This document shows positions 27,351 to 35,067 of a DNA stretch of 64,000 bases, piece by piece. The translations under genes and the position numbers were made by a program. Positions within the stretch are counted from its first letter, which is position 1. The number at the start of each line of letters is the position of its first letter. Source of the stretch: an uncultured Bacteroides sp. (GTDB taxonomy: Bacteria; Bacteroidota; Bacteroidia; Bacteroidales; Bacteroidaceae); contig USCT01000010.1 in the NCBI GenBank assembly GCA_900553185.1, positions 5,590 through 69,589 of the forward strand. Direction: 5' to 3'. Under the pieces are notes generated by a model. It was given only the letters and a program-made list of their open reading frames with translations. It had not been told where the DNA came from and did no database searches.

Positions 27351-28145
27351 TCACACAGACACCTTTCCGGCGATGTGCGGCCAGGGGTCGTAGCCTTCCA
27401 GTTGGAAGTCCTCGTAGCGGAAGTCGAAGATGTTTTTCACGTCGGGATTGAGCTTCATTACCGGAAGCGGGCGTGGAGCGCGGGTGAGTTGCAGATCCAC
27501 CTGCTCCAGGTGGTTCAGGTAGATGTGCGCGTCGCCCAGGGTGTGGATAAAGTCGCCGGCTTTCAAGCCCGTCACCTGTGCCATCATCTGTAGCAGCAGG
27601 GCGTACGAGGCGATGTTGAACGGCACTCCCAGGAAGCTGTCGGCGCTCCGCTGGTACATCTGCAGGCTCAGCCGTCCGTCGGCCACGTAGAACTGGAAGA
27701 ATATATGGCAGGGCGGTAGGTTCATGTTCTTCAGGTCGGCCACGTTCCAGGCGTTTACGATGATGCGTCGTGAGTCGGGGTTCTTGCGGATGGTCTCCAC
27801 GGCCTCCGAAATCTGGTCGATGAATCCTCCCTCGTAGTCGGGCCATGAGCGCCACTGGTAGCCGTAGATGTGTCCCAGGTCGCCGTTCGGGTCGGCCCAT
27901 TCGTTCCAGATGCGTACGCCGTTTTCCTGCAGGTACTTCACATTGGTGTCTCCGCGCAGAAACCAGAGCAGCTCGTAGATGATGGATTTCAGATGCAGCT
28001 TCTTGGTTGTTACGAGCGGAAATCCGTCTTCCAGGTTGAACCGCATCTGATGGCCGAACACGCTGATGGTGCCCGTACCCGTGCGGTCGTCTTTCCTTAC
28101 TCCCTCGGTCCGGATGCGGCGGAGCAGGTCTAGGTATTGTTTCAT
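27351..28145 (-). CDS. thyA: Thymidylate synthase
   Basis: 264 residues, the E. coli ThyA length. Methylates dUMP to dTMP with methylenetetrahydrofolate. The catalytic cysteine is in NLPPCHIFFQFYV (about residue 146); GDLGHIYGYQWRSW, DSRRIIVNAWN, QRSADSFLGVPFNIASYALL and GDAHIYLNHLEQ are all conserved. Adjacent folA reduces the dihydrofolate by-product. Confidence 0.97.
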   Translation of the reverse strand: MKQYLDLLRRIRTEGVRKDDRTGTGTISVFGHQMRFNLEDGFPLVTTKKLHLKSIIYELLWFLRGDTNVKYLQENGVRIWNEWADPNGDLGHIYGYQWRSWPDYEGGFIDQISEAVETIRKNPDSRRIIVNAWNVADLKNMNLPPCHIFFQFYVADGRLSLQMYQRSADSFLGVPFNIASYALLLQMMAQVTGLKAGDFIHTLGDAHIYLNHLEQVDLQLTRAPRPLPVMKLNPDVKNIFDFRYEDFQLEGYDPWPHIAGKVSV

Positions 28146-28170
28146 ATTCGTAGTCGGTTTTTTTCTGGCG

Positions 28171-28178
28171 CAAAGGTA
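28171..28178 (-). promoter_or_regulatory. Candidate -7 box for thyA
   Basis: Minus-strand TACCTTTG, matching TAnnTTTG, 25 nt upstream of the thyA ATG. Confidence 0.5.
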
Positions 28179-28386
28179 GGGATTTTTTTAGACAGGAGCG
28201 CCGGTCAGTGAAGAGTAAATTCTTCAAAATTCAAGGTGAAAAGTATGACGAATCTGGTTGGCAGAAAGATTTCTTATGTTATCTGTCTGAAAATCATTAT
28301 TCTCTATATCAGTTTTCTCACCGTCATTTCTCTGCTCCGGTTTTTTTTCTTATTTTTACAGAGAGAATCGATAAACACTTGAAGAT

Positions 28387-28884
28387 ATGCGGGAGAAATT
28401 GTTATTGAAATGTGAGAACAGCATTTATGCGGATGAGGTGGAGAATCTGCTTCGGACGAACAATATTGCTTCGCGCCGTCACGATGAAAGCCAGGACACC
28501 CGAACCGGAGCGTACGGCCCTTTGACAGGGATAGCCATCTATGTATTCGAGAAAGACTACGACAAGGCCCGGTCGCTTATCTGTCCCGTGCTGGAGGAAA
28601 GGGCAGAGATGAGACCTTTTTGTCCCCGATGCGGTAGCGAGGAGGTAAGGCCTATTGTACACCGTCATTCCTACGGTACGATGATGTCCATGCTCTGTCT
28701 TTTCTTCATCCTTATTCCGGGGTTGTATCTGGTTCTTCCGGTCGAGTTCGGATTCCGGTCTCTCGTTGCCAATTACATTGCCTTGGCGATGGCCGTGGTA
28801 GGCTTTATCCTGATGTTCACTCTTAAGCGTTTCTTGGTAAATTATACCTGCGGAAAATGTGGAAAGAAATTCCATCGGCGTTAA
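28387..28884 (+). CDS. DUF2007-type membrane protein with split zinc ribbon
   Basis: 165 residues. The N-terminal 65 residues (LLKCENSIYADEVENLLRTNNIAS to VFEKDYDKARSLI) match the ferredoxin-like DUF2007/putative signal-transducing fold. Then come CPRCGSEEV (Cys79 and Cys82), two membrane helices (about 97-118 and 125-147), and CGKCGKKF at the C-terminus. The two Cys pairs flank a helical hairpin and could form one zinc site on the cytoplasmic side. Function unknown. Confidence 0.8.
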   Translation: MREKLLLKCENSIYADEVENLLRTNNIASRRHDESQDTRTGAYGPLTGIAIYVFEKDYDKARSLICPVLEERAEMRPFCPRCGSEEVRPIVHRHSYGTMMSMLCLFFILIPGLYLVLPVEFGFRSLVANYIALAMAVVGFILMFTLKRFLVNYTCGKCGKKFHRR

Positions 28885-29244
28885 TAGTGAGGCCTGAATA
28901 TAAAGACATTATCAGCCGATAATTAAAAATTAACTGTTTGTTTGAATATTAGACGGTTAGATGACAGATTTTTAACTATTGACTTTTAACTCCCCATGTT
29001 CTTTTGCTTGAAATCAGAAAAAATCATCTGGAATCTGTATTTTTGTAGCGGGAACGGGGCTTTTGATTGGCGGATCTCAGAAAAACGTCTAGGCGTTTTG
29101 TTGAAAACGTGAGGATGTTTTATTCAAAACAAACGGGCGTTTGATGTAAGACGAACGTCCGTTAATGAAGGTCAGATGTCCGTTCGTTTGGGGCAGGTGC
29201 CGGTTTCCCTGACAATAAACTTAGTACAGACTCAGCAGAACAAT
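28885..29244 (+). other. Long leader region upstream of rsmF-like gene
   Basis: 360 bp without a convincing gene. A candidate -7 box TATTTTTG lies at 29038-29045 without a good -33. Between it and the start codon are five quasi-palindromic units annotated separately, so the transcript would begin with a structured 5' leader of about 190 nt. An in-frame start at 29176 is possible but would translate through the repeats. Confidence 0.5.
29083..29195. repeat. Quasi-palindromic repeat cluster upstream of rsmF-like gene
   Basis: Five successive units in 113 bp: AAAACGTCTAGGCGTTTTG, AAAACGTGAGGATGTTTT, CAAAACAAACGGGCGTTTG, AGACGAACGTCCGTTA and GATGTCCGTTCGTTTG. Each is an imperfect palindrome built from the words AAACG and CGTTT with a GTCC/GGAC-like core. 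The same words occur in the clusters at 15.84-15.97 kb and 48.49-48.66 kb. Confidence 0.65.
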
Positions 29245-30669
29245 ATGAATTTACCCGAATTATTTCTGGAACGTACCCGTCGGCTGATGGGAGAAGAGAT
29301 GTGTAACGCCTTGTGCGAGGCGTTGGAACAGGATACGCCGGTAAGTATCCGCATGAATACGGCCAAGTATGACCGTGTGCCGGCGCACCGGTCGGCGGTG
29401 CCCTGGTCGGAACAGGGGTATTACCTGAGCGGACGGCCTACCTTTACGTTCGATCCGCTTTTTCATGCGGGGTGCTACTACGTGCAGGAGGCTTCTTCGA
29501 TGTTTGTGGAACAGGCGCTCCGCCGGTATGTGACGGAGCCTTCCGTCATGCTCGACCTGTGCGCGGCTCCGGGCGGGAAGTCTACCCTGTGCCGCTCTGT
29601 ATTGCCGGAGGGAAGTCTGCTGGTGGCCAACGAGGTGATGCGCAACCGCTCGCAGGTGCTGGCGGAGAACCTGGTGAAATGGGGACATCCGGAAGTGGTG
29701 GTGACGAACAACGATCCTGCCGACTTTACGCCGCTGGAAGGGGTGTTCGACGTGGTGCTGACCGATGTGCCCTGCTCGGGCGAAGGGATGTTCCGCAAGG
29801 ACCCCGTGGCCGTATCGGAATGGAGCCCGGAGAATGTGGAAACGTGCTGGCAACGCCAGCGGCGCATCTTGCGCGACATCTGGCCTTGCCTGAAACCGGG
29901 CGGCCTGCTTGTGTATAGCACGTGTACGTACAACCGGGAGGAGAACGAGGACAATGTGGCGTGGATAGCCGGAACGCTGGGCGCGGAGGTGCTTCCGCTG
30001 GACGTGCCGGAGGAATGGCGGGTCACGGGCAACCTGACGGGCGGGGATTTTCCGGTATACCGCTTCCTGCCGCATAAGACGCAGGGCGAGGGCCTGTTTC
30101 TGGCGGTGCTGCGCAAGCACGGCGAAACGGATGGGTGCGGAGGCACGGAGGGGACTTCGCGGAAGGAGAAGACGCGCAGGGGAGGCCGTGAGAAGGGCGG
30201 CAAGAACGGACGGCCGCTTGCGGTTCCGGACGAGGTGAAACACTGGATGGCGGCGGACGGGGCCTTCGACTACCGGGTGGAAGGCACGTGCTGCGTGGCG
30301 ATACCGAAGGCCTGGAGTGACCTGTACGACCGTCTGAAAGACCGGTTGCGCATCTTGCACGCGGGCGTGACGCTGGGCGAGCTGAAGGGGAAGGACTGGC
30401 AGCCTCATCACGCGCTGGCCATGAGTACGGCGCTGAACCGGGCGGCTTTCGCGGAGGCGGAGTTGACTTATGAACAGTCCATTGCCTATCTGCGCAAGGA
30501 GGCGGTGACGCTGGACGCTTCGGCGCCGAAAGGGTATGTGCTGCTTACGTACCGGGGAGTGCCGCTGGGCTTCGGCAAGAACATCGGCAACCGGGTGAAC
30601 AACCTGTACCCCAACGAATGGCGCATCCGGAGCGGTTATCTGCCCGAAGAAATTATCCTTGTGGATTGA
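29245..30669 (+). CDS. RsmF/NSUN-type RNA cytosine-C5 methyltransferase
   Basis: 474 residues from the ATG at 29245 (MNLPELFLERTRRLMGEEM). Rossmann methyltransferase: motif I MLDLCAAPGGKSTL (about residue 105), motif IV TDVPCSGEGMFRKDP with the Pro-Cys, and motif VI YSTCTYNREENED with the catalytic Cys. The C-terminal part has a PUA-like segment (KGYVLLTYRGVPLGFGKNIGNRVNNLYPNEWRI) found in RsmF, which makes m5C1407 in E. coli 16S rRNA. A low-complexity Gly/Arg/Lys linker (about residues 295-330) separates the two. The exact target base is not shown by sequence. Confidence 0.9.
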   Translation: MNLPELFLERTRRLMGEEMCNALCEALEQDTPVSIRMNTAKYDRVPAHRSAVPWSEQGYYLSGRPTFTFDPLFHAGCYYVQEASSMFVEQALRRYVTEPSVMLDLCAAPGGKSTLCRSVLPEGSLLVANEVMRNRSQVLAENLVKWGHPEVVVTNNDPADFTPLEGVFDVVLTDVPCSGEGMFRKDPVAVSEWSPENVETCWQRQRRILRDIWPCLKPGGLLVYSTCTYNREENEDNVAWIAGTLGAEVLPLDVPEEWRVTGNLTGGDFPVYRFLPHKTQGEGLFLAVLRKHGETDGCGGTEGTSRKEKTRRGGREKGGKNGRPLAVPDEVKHWMAADGAFDYRVEGTCCVAIPKAWSDLYDRLKDRLRILHAGVTLGELKGKDWQPHHALAMSTALNRAAFAEAELTYEQSIAYLRKEAVTLDASAPKGYVLLTYRGVPLGFGKNIGNRVNNLYPNEWRIRSGYLPEEIILVD

Positions 30670-30676
30670 AAAAGGC

Positions 30677-30709
30677 GGGGCCTTACCCGGTGACTCGGGA
30701 TGAGGCCCC
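30677..30709 (-). terminator. Terminator of topB
   Basis: GGGGCCT (30677-30683) pairs with AGGCCCC (30703-30709); on the minus strand the stem is followed by GCCTTTTTC. 39 nt past the topB stop. It also sits just past the rsmF-like stop but has no T tract in that direction. Confidence 0.7.
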
Positions 30710-30747
30710 TTACCGAATTGTCGGATTTCTGGCTATATAACGGGGGA

Positions 30748-32904
30748 TTAGAACGGTTTCCGGAAGGTGCATCCGTTCTTCCATTCGGAACATCCGTAGG
30801 CGGTCTTTCCCTTCAGGATGGTTCCTTTTCCGCAGAGCGGACACTGGCAACCGATGATGGCGTCGCCTTCGGGTAACGCCGGAGCGGCCGGTTTCTCTTT
30901 CGGTGTTGGGGTGGCGGCCGTTTTCGATGTCGTTTTCGGAGCGGCTTTCGGCGTGGATTTGCGGGTCCGTTTCTTCGGCGTGTCGGCGGTTTCCTTCGCC
31001 TTCGGGGCAGGAACGGGTTTGTCGTCGGTCACCGTTACGCGGCGGTTGCTGTTGTCGCTCAATACGCTATAGACGATTTCGGTGACCATCTGCTTCAGTT
31101 CGGCCAGGAAGGTGCCGGCGTCGTAGCTTTTCCGTTCGATTTCGCGCAATTTCTTTTCCCAGATACCGGTGAGCTCGGCCGATTTCAGCAGCTCTTCGTG
31201 GATGAGCTGGATGAGTTCCACGCCGGTGGGGGTGGCTATCAGGTTCTTCCGTTCCTTGCGGATGTAATGCCGCTTGAAGAGGGTTTCGATGATGGCGGCA
31301 CGGGTAGACGGGCGTCCGATGCCGTTTTCTTTCAGGGCGTCGCGCAGCTCGTCGTTGTCGACCAGTTTTCCGGCGGTTTCCATGGCACGGAGCAGGGTGG
31401 CTTCGGTGTAGGGACGCGGCGGCTGGGTCCATTTCTCGTTGAGCATGGGTTCGTGCGGTCCGCTCTCTCCCTTGCGGAAGGCGGGCAGGGTGCGTTCCTC
31501 GTCGGCATTTTCCCTGGTTTCTTCCTGCTGTTCCTTGCTGAAGATGACCCGCCATCCCGGGTCGAGAATCTGCTTGCCGGTCACCTTGAACTCTATCTTG
31601 TCGGCCTCTCCCAGCACGGTGGTGGTGGAGAACTTGCAATCGGGGTAGAAGACGGCGATGAAGCGGCGGGCGATGAGGTCGAACACGCGCTTCTCCATGT
31701 CGGTGAGTCCCTGGGGCTGTACGCCGGTGGGGATGATGGCGTGGTGGTCGGTCACCTTGGAGTTATCGAACACTTTTTTCGATTTGATGAGGGGAGCGCC
31801 TGCCAGGGGAGCCGTGTATGCCGCGTAGTCTTTCAGCCCTGCCAGGATGTTGGGGCATTTGGGGTAGATGTCGTCGCTCAGGAAGGTGGTGTCTACACGT
31901 GGGTAGGTGGCCACTTTCTTTTCGTAGAGCGACTGGATGAGTTGCAGGGTCATATCGGCCGAGTAGCTGAATTTCTTGTTGCATTCCACCTGGAGCGAGG
32001 TAAGGTCGAACAGGCGGGGCGGGGCTTCCGTACCTTTCCTGGTGGCGATGTCGGTCACTTCGAAGGGTACCTGCCGGATGCGTTCCAGCAACTGGCGTCC
32101 GGTCTGCTCGTCGGTGATGGGCGGGATTCCGCGGTTTTCGGCGGGCTGGGTCTTCTTCTTCGCGGGATTCTCCTTTTCGGCCTCTTCGGCCAGTTCCTCG
32201 TCGCTCTTGCGCACGATGGCGGTGAACACGGTATCGCGGTAGAGGGTCTTGAGCTCCCAGTACTGCTTGGGGACGAAGTGCTCGATCTCCTGCTGGCGCT
32301 TTACGATGAGTGCCAGGGTAGGGGTCTGTACGCGCCCGATGGAGAGTACCTGCCTGTTCTGTCCGTATTTCAGGGTGTAGAGGCGTGTGGCGTTCATGCC
32401 CAGTGTCCAGTCGCCGATGGCCCGGCTCAGTCCCGCTTCGTAGAGGGGCTGGAATTCTGCCTGGTCTTTCAGGTGGGCAAAGCCGTCGCGGATGGCCTCT
32501 TCGGTCAGTGACGAGATCCAGAGTCTCTTTACGGGACATTTGGCTCCGGCCTTCTGCATCACCCAGCGCTGTATGAGTTCTCCTTCCTGGCCCGCATCGC
32601 CGCAATTGATGATCATGTCGGCCTTGGTCATGAGCGACTCGATGATGTGGAACTGTTTTTCGATACCCGGATCGTCGATGAGCTTGATACCGAACCGGGG
32701 CGGAATCATGGGCAGGCTTCCCAGGCTCCAGGTTTTCCAGGAGGGGGTGTATTCGTGGGGTTCCTTCAGGGTACACAGGTGTCCGAAGGTCCAGGTCACC
32801 TGGTATCCGTTTCCTTCGATGTATCCTTCTTTACGGTTTCTGGCTCCCAGTACTTCGGCGATGTCGCGCGCTACGCTGGGCTTTTCGGCAATGCAAACTA
32901 TCAT
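30748..32904 (-). CDS. topB: DNA topoisomerase III
   Basis: 718 residues from the ATG at 32904 (MIVCIAEKPSVARDIAEVLG), which places the N-terminal Toprim domain at the protein start; an upstream in-frame ATG at 32955 lies inside a promoter. Type IA topoisomerase: Toprim NCGDAGQEGELIQRWV (acidic triad region, about residue 105), active-site Tyr in SIGRVQTPTLALI vicinity and the later TYPRVDTTFLSDD (catalytic Tyr), GIGRPSTRAAII. After a Lys/Pro/Thr-rich linker (about 625-680) a single C-terminal zinc finger CPLCGKGTILKGKTAYGCSEW closes the protein. Decatenates replication and recombination intermediates. Confidence 0.95.
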   Translation of the reverse strand: MIVCIAEKPSVARDIAEVLGARNRKEGYIEGNGYQVTWTFGHLCTLKEPHEYTPSWKTWSLGSLPMIPPRFGIKLIDDPGIEKQFHIIESLMTKADMIINCGDAGQEGELIQRWVMQKAGAKCPVKRLWISSLTEEAIRDGFAHLKDQAEFQPLYEAGLSRAIGDWTLGMNATRLYTLKYGQNRQVLSIGRVQTPTLALIVKRQQEIEHFVPKQYWELKTLYRDTVFTAIVRKSDEELAEEAEKENPAKKKTQPAENRGIPPITDEQTGRQLLERIRQVPFEVTDIATRKGTEAPPRLFDLTSLQVECNKKFSYSADMTLQLIQSLYEKKVATYPRVDTTFLSDDIYPKCPNILAGLKDYAAYTAPLAGAPLIKSKKVFDNSKVTDHHAIIPTGVQPQGLTDMEKRVFDLIARRFIAVFYPDCKFSTTTVLGEADKIEFKVTGKQILDPGWRVIFSKEQQEETRENADEERTLPAFRKGESGPHEPMLNEKWTQPPRPYTEATLLRAMETAGKLVDNDELRDALKENGIGRPSTRAAIIETLFKRHYIRKERKNLIATPTGVELIQLIHEELLKSAELTGIWEKKLREIERKSYDAGTFLAELKQMVTEIVYSVLSDNSNRRVTVTDDKPVPAPKAKETADTPKKRTRKSTPKAAPKTTSKTAATPTPKEKPAAPALPEGDAIIGCQCPLCGKGTILKGKTAYGCSEWKNGCTFRKPF

Positions 32905-32924
32905 ATTCTGGCTTTTTGAACGGG

Positions 32925-32956
32925 CAAAGATAGCGAAAGACGAGTGGAGAGGCAAA
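32925..32956 (-). promoter_or_regulatory. Promoter of topB
   Basis: On the minus strand: -33 TTTG (32956-32953), 20-nt spacer, -7 TATCTTTG (32932-32925). A full consensus promoter, 20 nt upstream of the ATG. Most of it (from 32930 up) lies inside the left copy of the 95-bp direct repeat. Confidence 0.7.
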
Positions 32957-33024
32957 CGAAAAACGGAGTTTTTCAGGGTTTGGCTTTTCCGATCCGCGTC
33001 CTGTCTTGTGAAAAGATAGCGAAA
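32930..33024. repeat. 95-bp direct repeat, left copy
   Basis: Identical over 95 bp to 33970-34064. It contains the topB -33 element and three bases of its -7 box, and a perfect hairpin GAAAAAC-GGA-GTTTTTC. Each copy begins and ends with TAGCGAAA (ATAGCGAAAG at the start, GATAGCGAAA at the end). Confidence 0.95.
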
Positions 33025-33179
33025 GCTCCCGATTCAGGTAAACTATTGGGCTTTCAAAGAGGAACCCGGCATGATTCCATCATTCGTTGATATGTGTTCG
33101 AAGCAGATTCCTGAATAATTAAGCAGAAAATTGCTACCTGTCCGTTGTCCGTCCCGGTTGCATGAATCCGTTTGAAAAG

Positions 33180-33317
33180 TCACTTCTGTTTCGTCTGTAA
33201 AGAACATGGCTTAATCATTTGGGCTGAATGAAGATACTTGTTTTGTGAGATACGAAGAATATAGACTCCGGAAGTCAATACTGATTTTCCTGTAACGGGC
33301 AATAATTCTCTTGCTTT
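33180..33317 (-). pseudogene. Possible remnant of a T9SS-type C-terminal sorting domain
   Basis: A 45-codon minus-strand stretch, closed upstream by a stop (33318-33320) and ending at 33180, reads ARELLPVTGKSVLTSGVYILRI then, later, SAQMIK. The GR.L....L..GVYILRI....KMIK shape resembles the end of type IX secretion sorting domains. It has no start codon and no attached gene body. Could also be chance; low confidence. Confidence 0.25.
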
Positions 33318-33343
33318 TCATGCAGGTTTACAACGGTTTTTGT

Positions 33344-33351
33344 TATCTTTG
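33344..33351 (+). promoter_or_regulatory. Candidate -7 box for the DUF3791 gene
   Basis: TATCTTTG, a perfect TAnnTTTG, 25 nt upstream of the ATG at 33377. No TTTG at -33. Confidence 0.55.
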
Positions 33352-33376
33352 TCCAACAGGTCTAAGGAATATCACA

Positions 33377-33601
33377 ATGGAATATAATGTAAAGGACAAA
33401 CTGGAATGGACGGTCATCTTCATCCTTGAGTTCGGACGCAAGTACGGATTGACGATGAAACAGGCCTTCAATTACCTGAGTCGCTATAAAGGAATAGATT
33501 TCATCGACCGTAATTACGGATATGTGCATACACAGTCGTTTGCCTCGATGGTGGACGACATCGCGGAATATTGTCATCGTCATGGAGGAGCATTGGTATG
33601 A
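33377..33601 (+). CDS. DUF3791 domain protein
   Basis: 74 residues from the ATG at 33377. The sequence DKLEWTVIFILEFGRKYGLTMKQAFNYLSRYKGIDFIDRNYGYVHTQS is the helical DUF3791 pattern. In many Firmicutes and Bacteroidetes a DUF3791 gene overlaps a DUF3990 gene, a likely ADP-ribosyltransferase-type toxin, by ATGA. That overlap is kept here (ATG 33598, TGA 33599-33601), but the DUF3990 body is missing. Lies in the repeat-bracketed insert. Antitoxin role is inference. Confidence 0.75.
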   Translation: MEYNVKDKLEWTVIFILEFGRKYGLTMKQAFNYLSRYKGIDFIDRNYGYVHTQSFASMVDDIAEYCHRHGGALV

Positions 33602-33611
33602 AACTTTATCA
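33598..33611 (+). pseudogene. Scar of a deleted DUF3990-type gene
   Basis: The ATG overlapping the DUF3791 stop reads MKLYHG, the usual N-terminus of DUF3990 proteins, and then runs at once into the start of the next gene (in another frame) and stops after 31 codons in total. I read this as a deletion that removed almost the whole middle gene. Confidence is limited because only six residues support it. Confidence 0.4.
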
Positions 33612-33775
33612 TGGAACAGAACAGCGGAATGACAATGGAAGAGGCACTTGCCACGGTATTCAATTCGGAAACATATCGGAAAATAATGGATGAACGGACG
33701 CATTTCTATCATCAAAGTTGCTATTATGTGTTCGCTTTCCTGAAAGAGGAACTGACGAAAGGCAAGTTCGAATGA
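33611..33775 (+). CDS. Small protein of DUF3791/DUF3990 modules
   Basis: 54 residues: EEALATVFNSETYRKIMDERTHFYHQSCYYVFAFLKEELTKGKFE. The pattern VFNS.TY.K..D..T..Y.QS..YV..FL..E resembles the third, unnamed protein that often follows DUF3791 and DUF3990 genes. Its start ATG lies 10 nt inside the DUF3990 scar. Too short for many gene finders. Function unknown. Confidence 0.6.
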   Translation: MEQNSGMTMEEALATVFNSETYRKIMDERTHFYHQSCYYVFAFLKEELTKGKFE

Positions 33776-34226
33776 CGGCATTGCGACCTGTTCATGCTTT
33801 CTGCTCAGAAAGAAATGTTACCCTTACAAATGGGATAAAGAGTTATTTGAAATCATAAGAAATATGGCGGTTCGGAACAACCCGCCTTTTCTTATCCATT
33901 GCTGGTTTCCGTGCGAGTTTCTTTCAATCTGTTGATAGTCAGAAGGAAGTCTGTCTTGTTACAATAAGTATAGCGAAAGACGAGTGGAGAGGCAAACGAA
34001 AAACGGAGTTTTTCAGGGTTTGGCTTTTCCGATCCGCGTCCTGTCTTGTGAAAAGATAGCGAAAAAATGTCAATGCCGGTGGCTCATTTTTGTATAGGAA
34101 CATTCAAATTCCCTAATATACGTCAAAAAGAAGTGACACGTCTTGTCGGAATCGCCGCTTCTGATTATCTTGGCAAAGTATTTGTACAGAGAAAAATATA
34201 ACTAAATTGAAAAGAAAATTACTATT
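33776..34226. other. Gene-free stretch holding the right repeat copy
   Basis: 451 bp. It carries a short inverted repeat after the 54-residue gene, the right 95-bp repeat copy (33970-34064) and about 160 bp of leader of the zinc metallopeptidase. No TAnnTTTG box with a good -33 was found before the metallopeptidase. Confidence 0.6.
33970..34064. repeat. 95-bp direct repeat, right copy
   Basis: Identical to 32930-33024, 1040 bp away and in the same orientation. Here the bases left of the repeat are TAAGT instead of CAAAG, so the minus-strand -7 box is TATACTTA and the promoter is broken. The two copies bracket a 945-bp accessory insert (33025-33969). Confidence 0.95.
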
Positions 34227-34907
34227 ATGATGCTAAGTTGGGTAATATTTATTGGTGTGGCCATTCTGAGTTATCTGGTACAGGCCAATTTGAAGAGCAA
34301 GTTTGAACGTTATTCACAGATACCGCTTTCCAACGGAATGACGGGACGCGAGGTGGCCGAGAAAATGCTTCGCGACAACGGTATTTACGACGTGCGGGTC
34401 ATCAGTACTCCGGGAATGCTGACCGACCATTATAACCCGGCCAACAAGACGGTGAACCTGAGCGAGGATGTGTACGGAACGTGTAGCGTAGCGGCCGCCG
34501 CCGTAGCCGCCCACGAATGCGGACACGCCGTCCAGCATGCCCGCGCGTATGCTCCGTTGCAGATGCGTTCGGCCCTGGTTCCGGTGGTTCAGTTTTCTTC
34601 GTCCATCGTGCAATGGGTGTTGCTGGGAGGTATCCTCTTGCTGAACTCTTTCCCGCAATTGCTGCTCATCGGTATCTGTCTGTTTGCCATGACTACCTTG
34701 TTCAGCTTCATCACCCTGCCGGTGGAAATCGACGCGAGCCGTCGTGCGCTGGTATGGCTGAACGGCGCGGGGGTAACGAACGCGTTCAATCATAACCAGG
34801 CCAAGGACGCCCTGAAATCGGCCGCCTACACGTACGTGGTTGCCGCCCTGGGTTCGCTGGCTACGCTGATTTACTACATCACGATCTTTACCAACCGCCG
34901 GGAGTGA
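34227..34907 (+). CDS. Neutral zinc metallopeptidase (YugP/PF04298 type)
   Basis: 226 residues. N-terminal membrane helix, then AAAVAAHECGHAVQHARAYAPL with the HExxH zinc motif (about residues 93-101), then two more hydrophobic segments (about 121-165) and ITLPVEIDASRRALVWL, a strongly conserved tail of this family. An integral membrane peptidase of unknown substrate. A strong terminator follows. Confidence 0.9.
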   Translation: MMLSWVIFIGVAILSYLVQANLKSKFERYSQIPLSNGMTGREVAEKMLRDNGIYDVRVISTPGMLTDHYNPANKTVNLSEDVYGTCSVAAAAVAAHECGHAVQHARAYAPLQMRSALVPVVQFSSSIVQWVLLGGILLLNSFPQLLLIGICLFAMTTLFSFITLPVEIDASRRALVWLNGAGVTNAFNHNQAKDALKSAAYTYVVAALGSLATLIYYITIFTNRRE

Positions 34908-34940
34908 TACCCCGATGCGGCAGAAATGATTTCAATTCTT

Positions 34941-34961
34941 CCCCCGGACGTCCTCCGGGGG
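34941..34961 (+). terminator. Terminator after the zinc metallopeptidase
   Basis: CCCCCGGA (34941-34948), 5-nt loop, TCCGGGGG (34954-34961), then ATTTTAATGTTT. 33 nt past the stop codon. Confidence 0.8.
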
Positions 34962-35033
34962 ATTTTAATGTTTACCCGTATCTCCGGAGGCAGAAAGTTT
35001 GCCGGATTGATTTTCTGTATCAAATATTTCATG

Positions 35034-35041
35034 TACTTTTG
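35034..35041 (+). promoter_or_regulatory. Candidate -7 box for hisS
   Basis: TACTTTTG, matching TAnnTTTG, 26 nt upstream of the hisS ATG. Nearest TTG (35007-35009) gives a 24-nt spacer, longer than usual. Confidence 0.45.
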
Positions 35042-35067
35042 CACATCGTATTAAATGATGAACTATT

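Larger units (their letters stand above)
33025..33376. other. Left part of the 945-bp insert, mostly non-coding
   Basis: 352 bp between the left repeat and the DUF3791 start. It holds the possible C-terminal gene remnant at 33180-33317 and the -7 box of the DUF3791 gene; nothing else was recognised. Confidence 0.6.

Noticed and set aside
28208..28408. 66-codon open frame upstream of the DUF2007 gene
   Set aside because: Overlaps the DUF2007 start out of frame, has no promoter of its own and no family-like pattern.
29260..30411. A 383-codon open frame on the minus strand across the RsmF-like gene
   Set aside because: Arg/His/Gln-rich shadow of a gene with intact methyltransferase motifs.
31198..32511. 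A 437-codon open frame on the plus strand across topB
   Set aside because: Opposite topB, Gly/Val/Glu-rich shadow translation without domains; a product of G+C-rich codon use.
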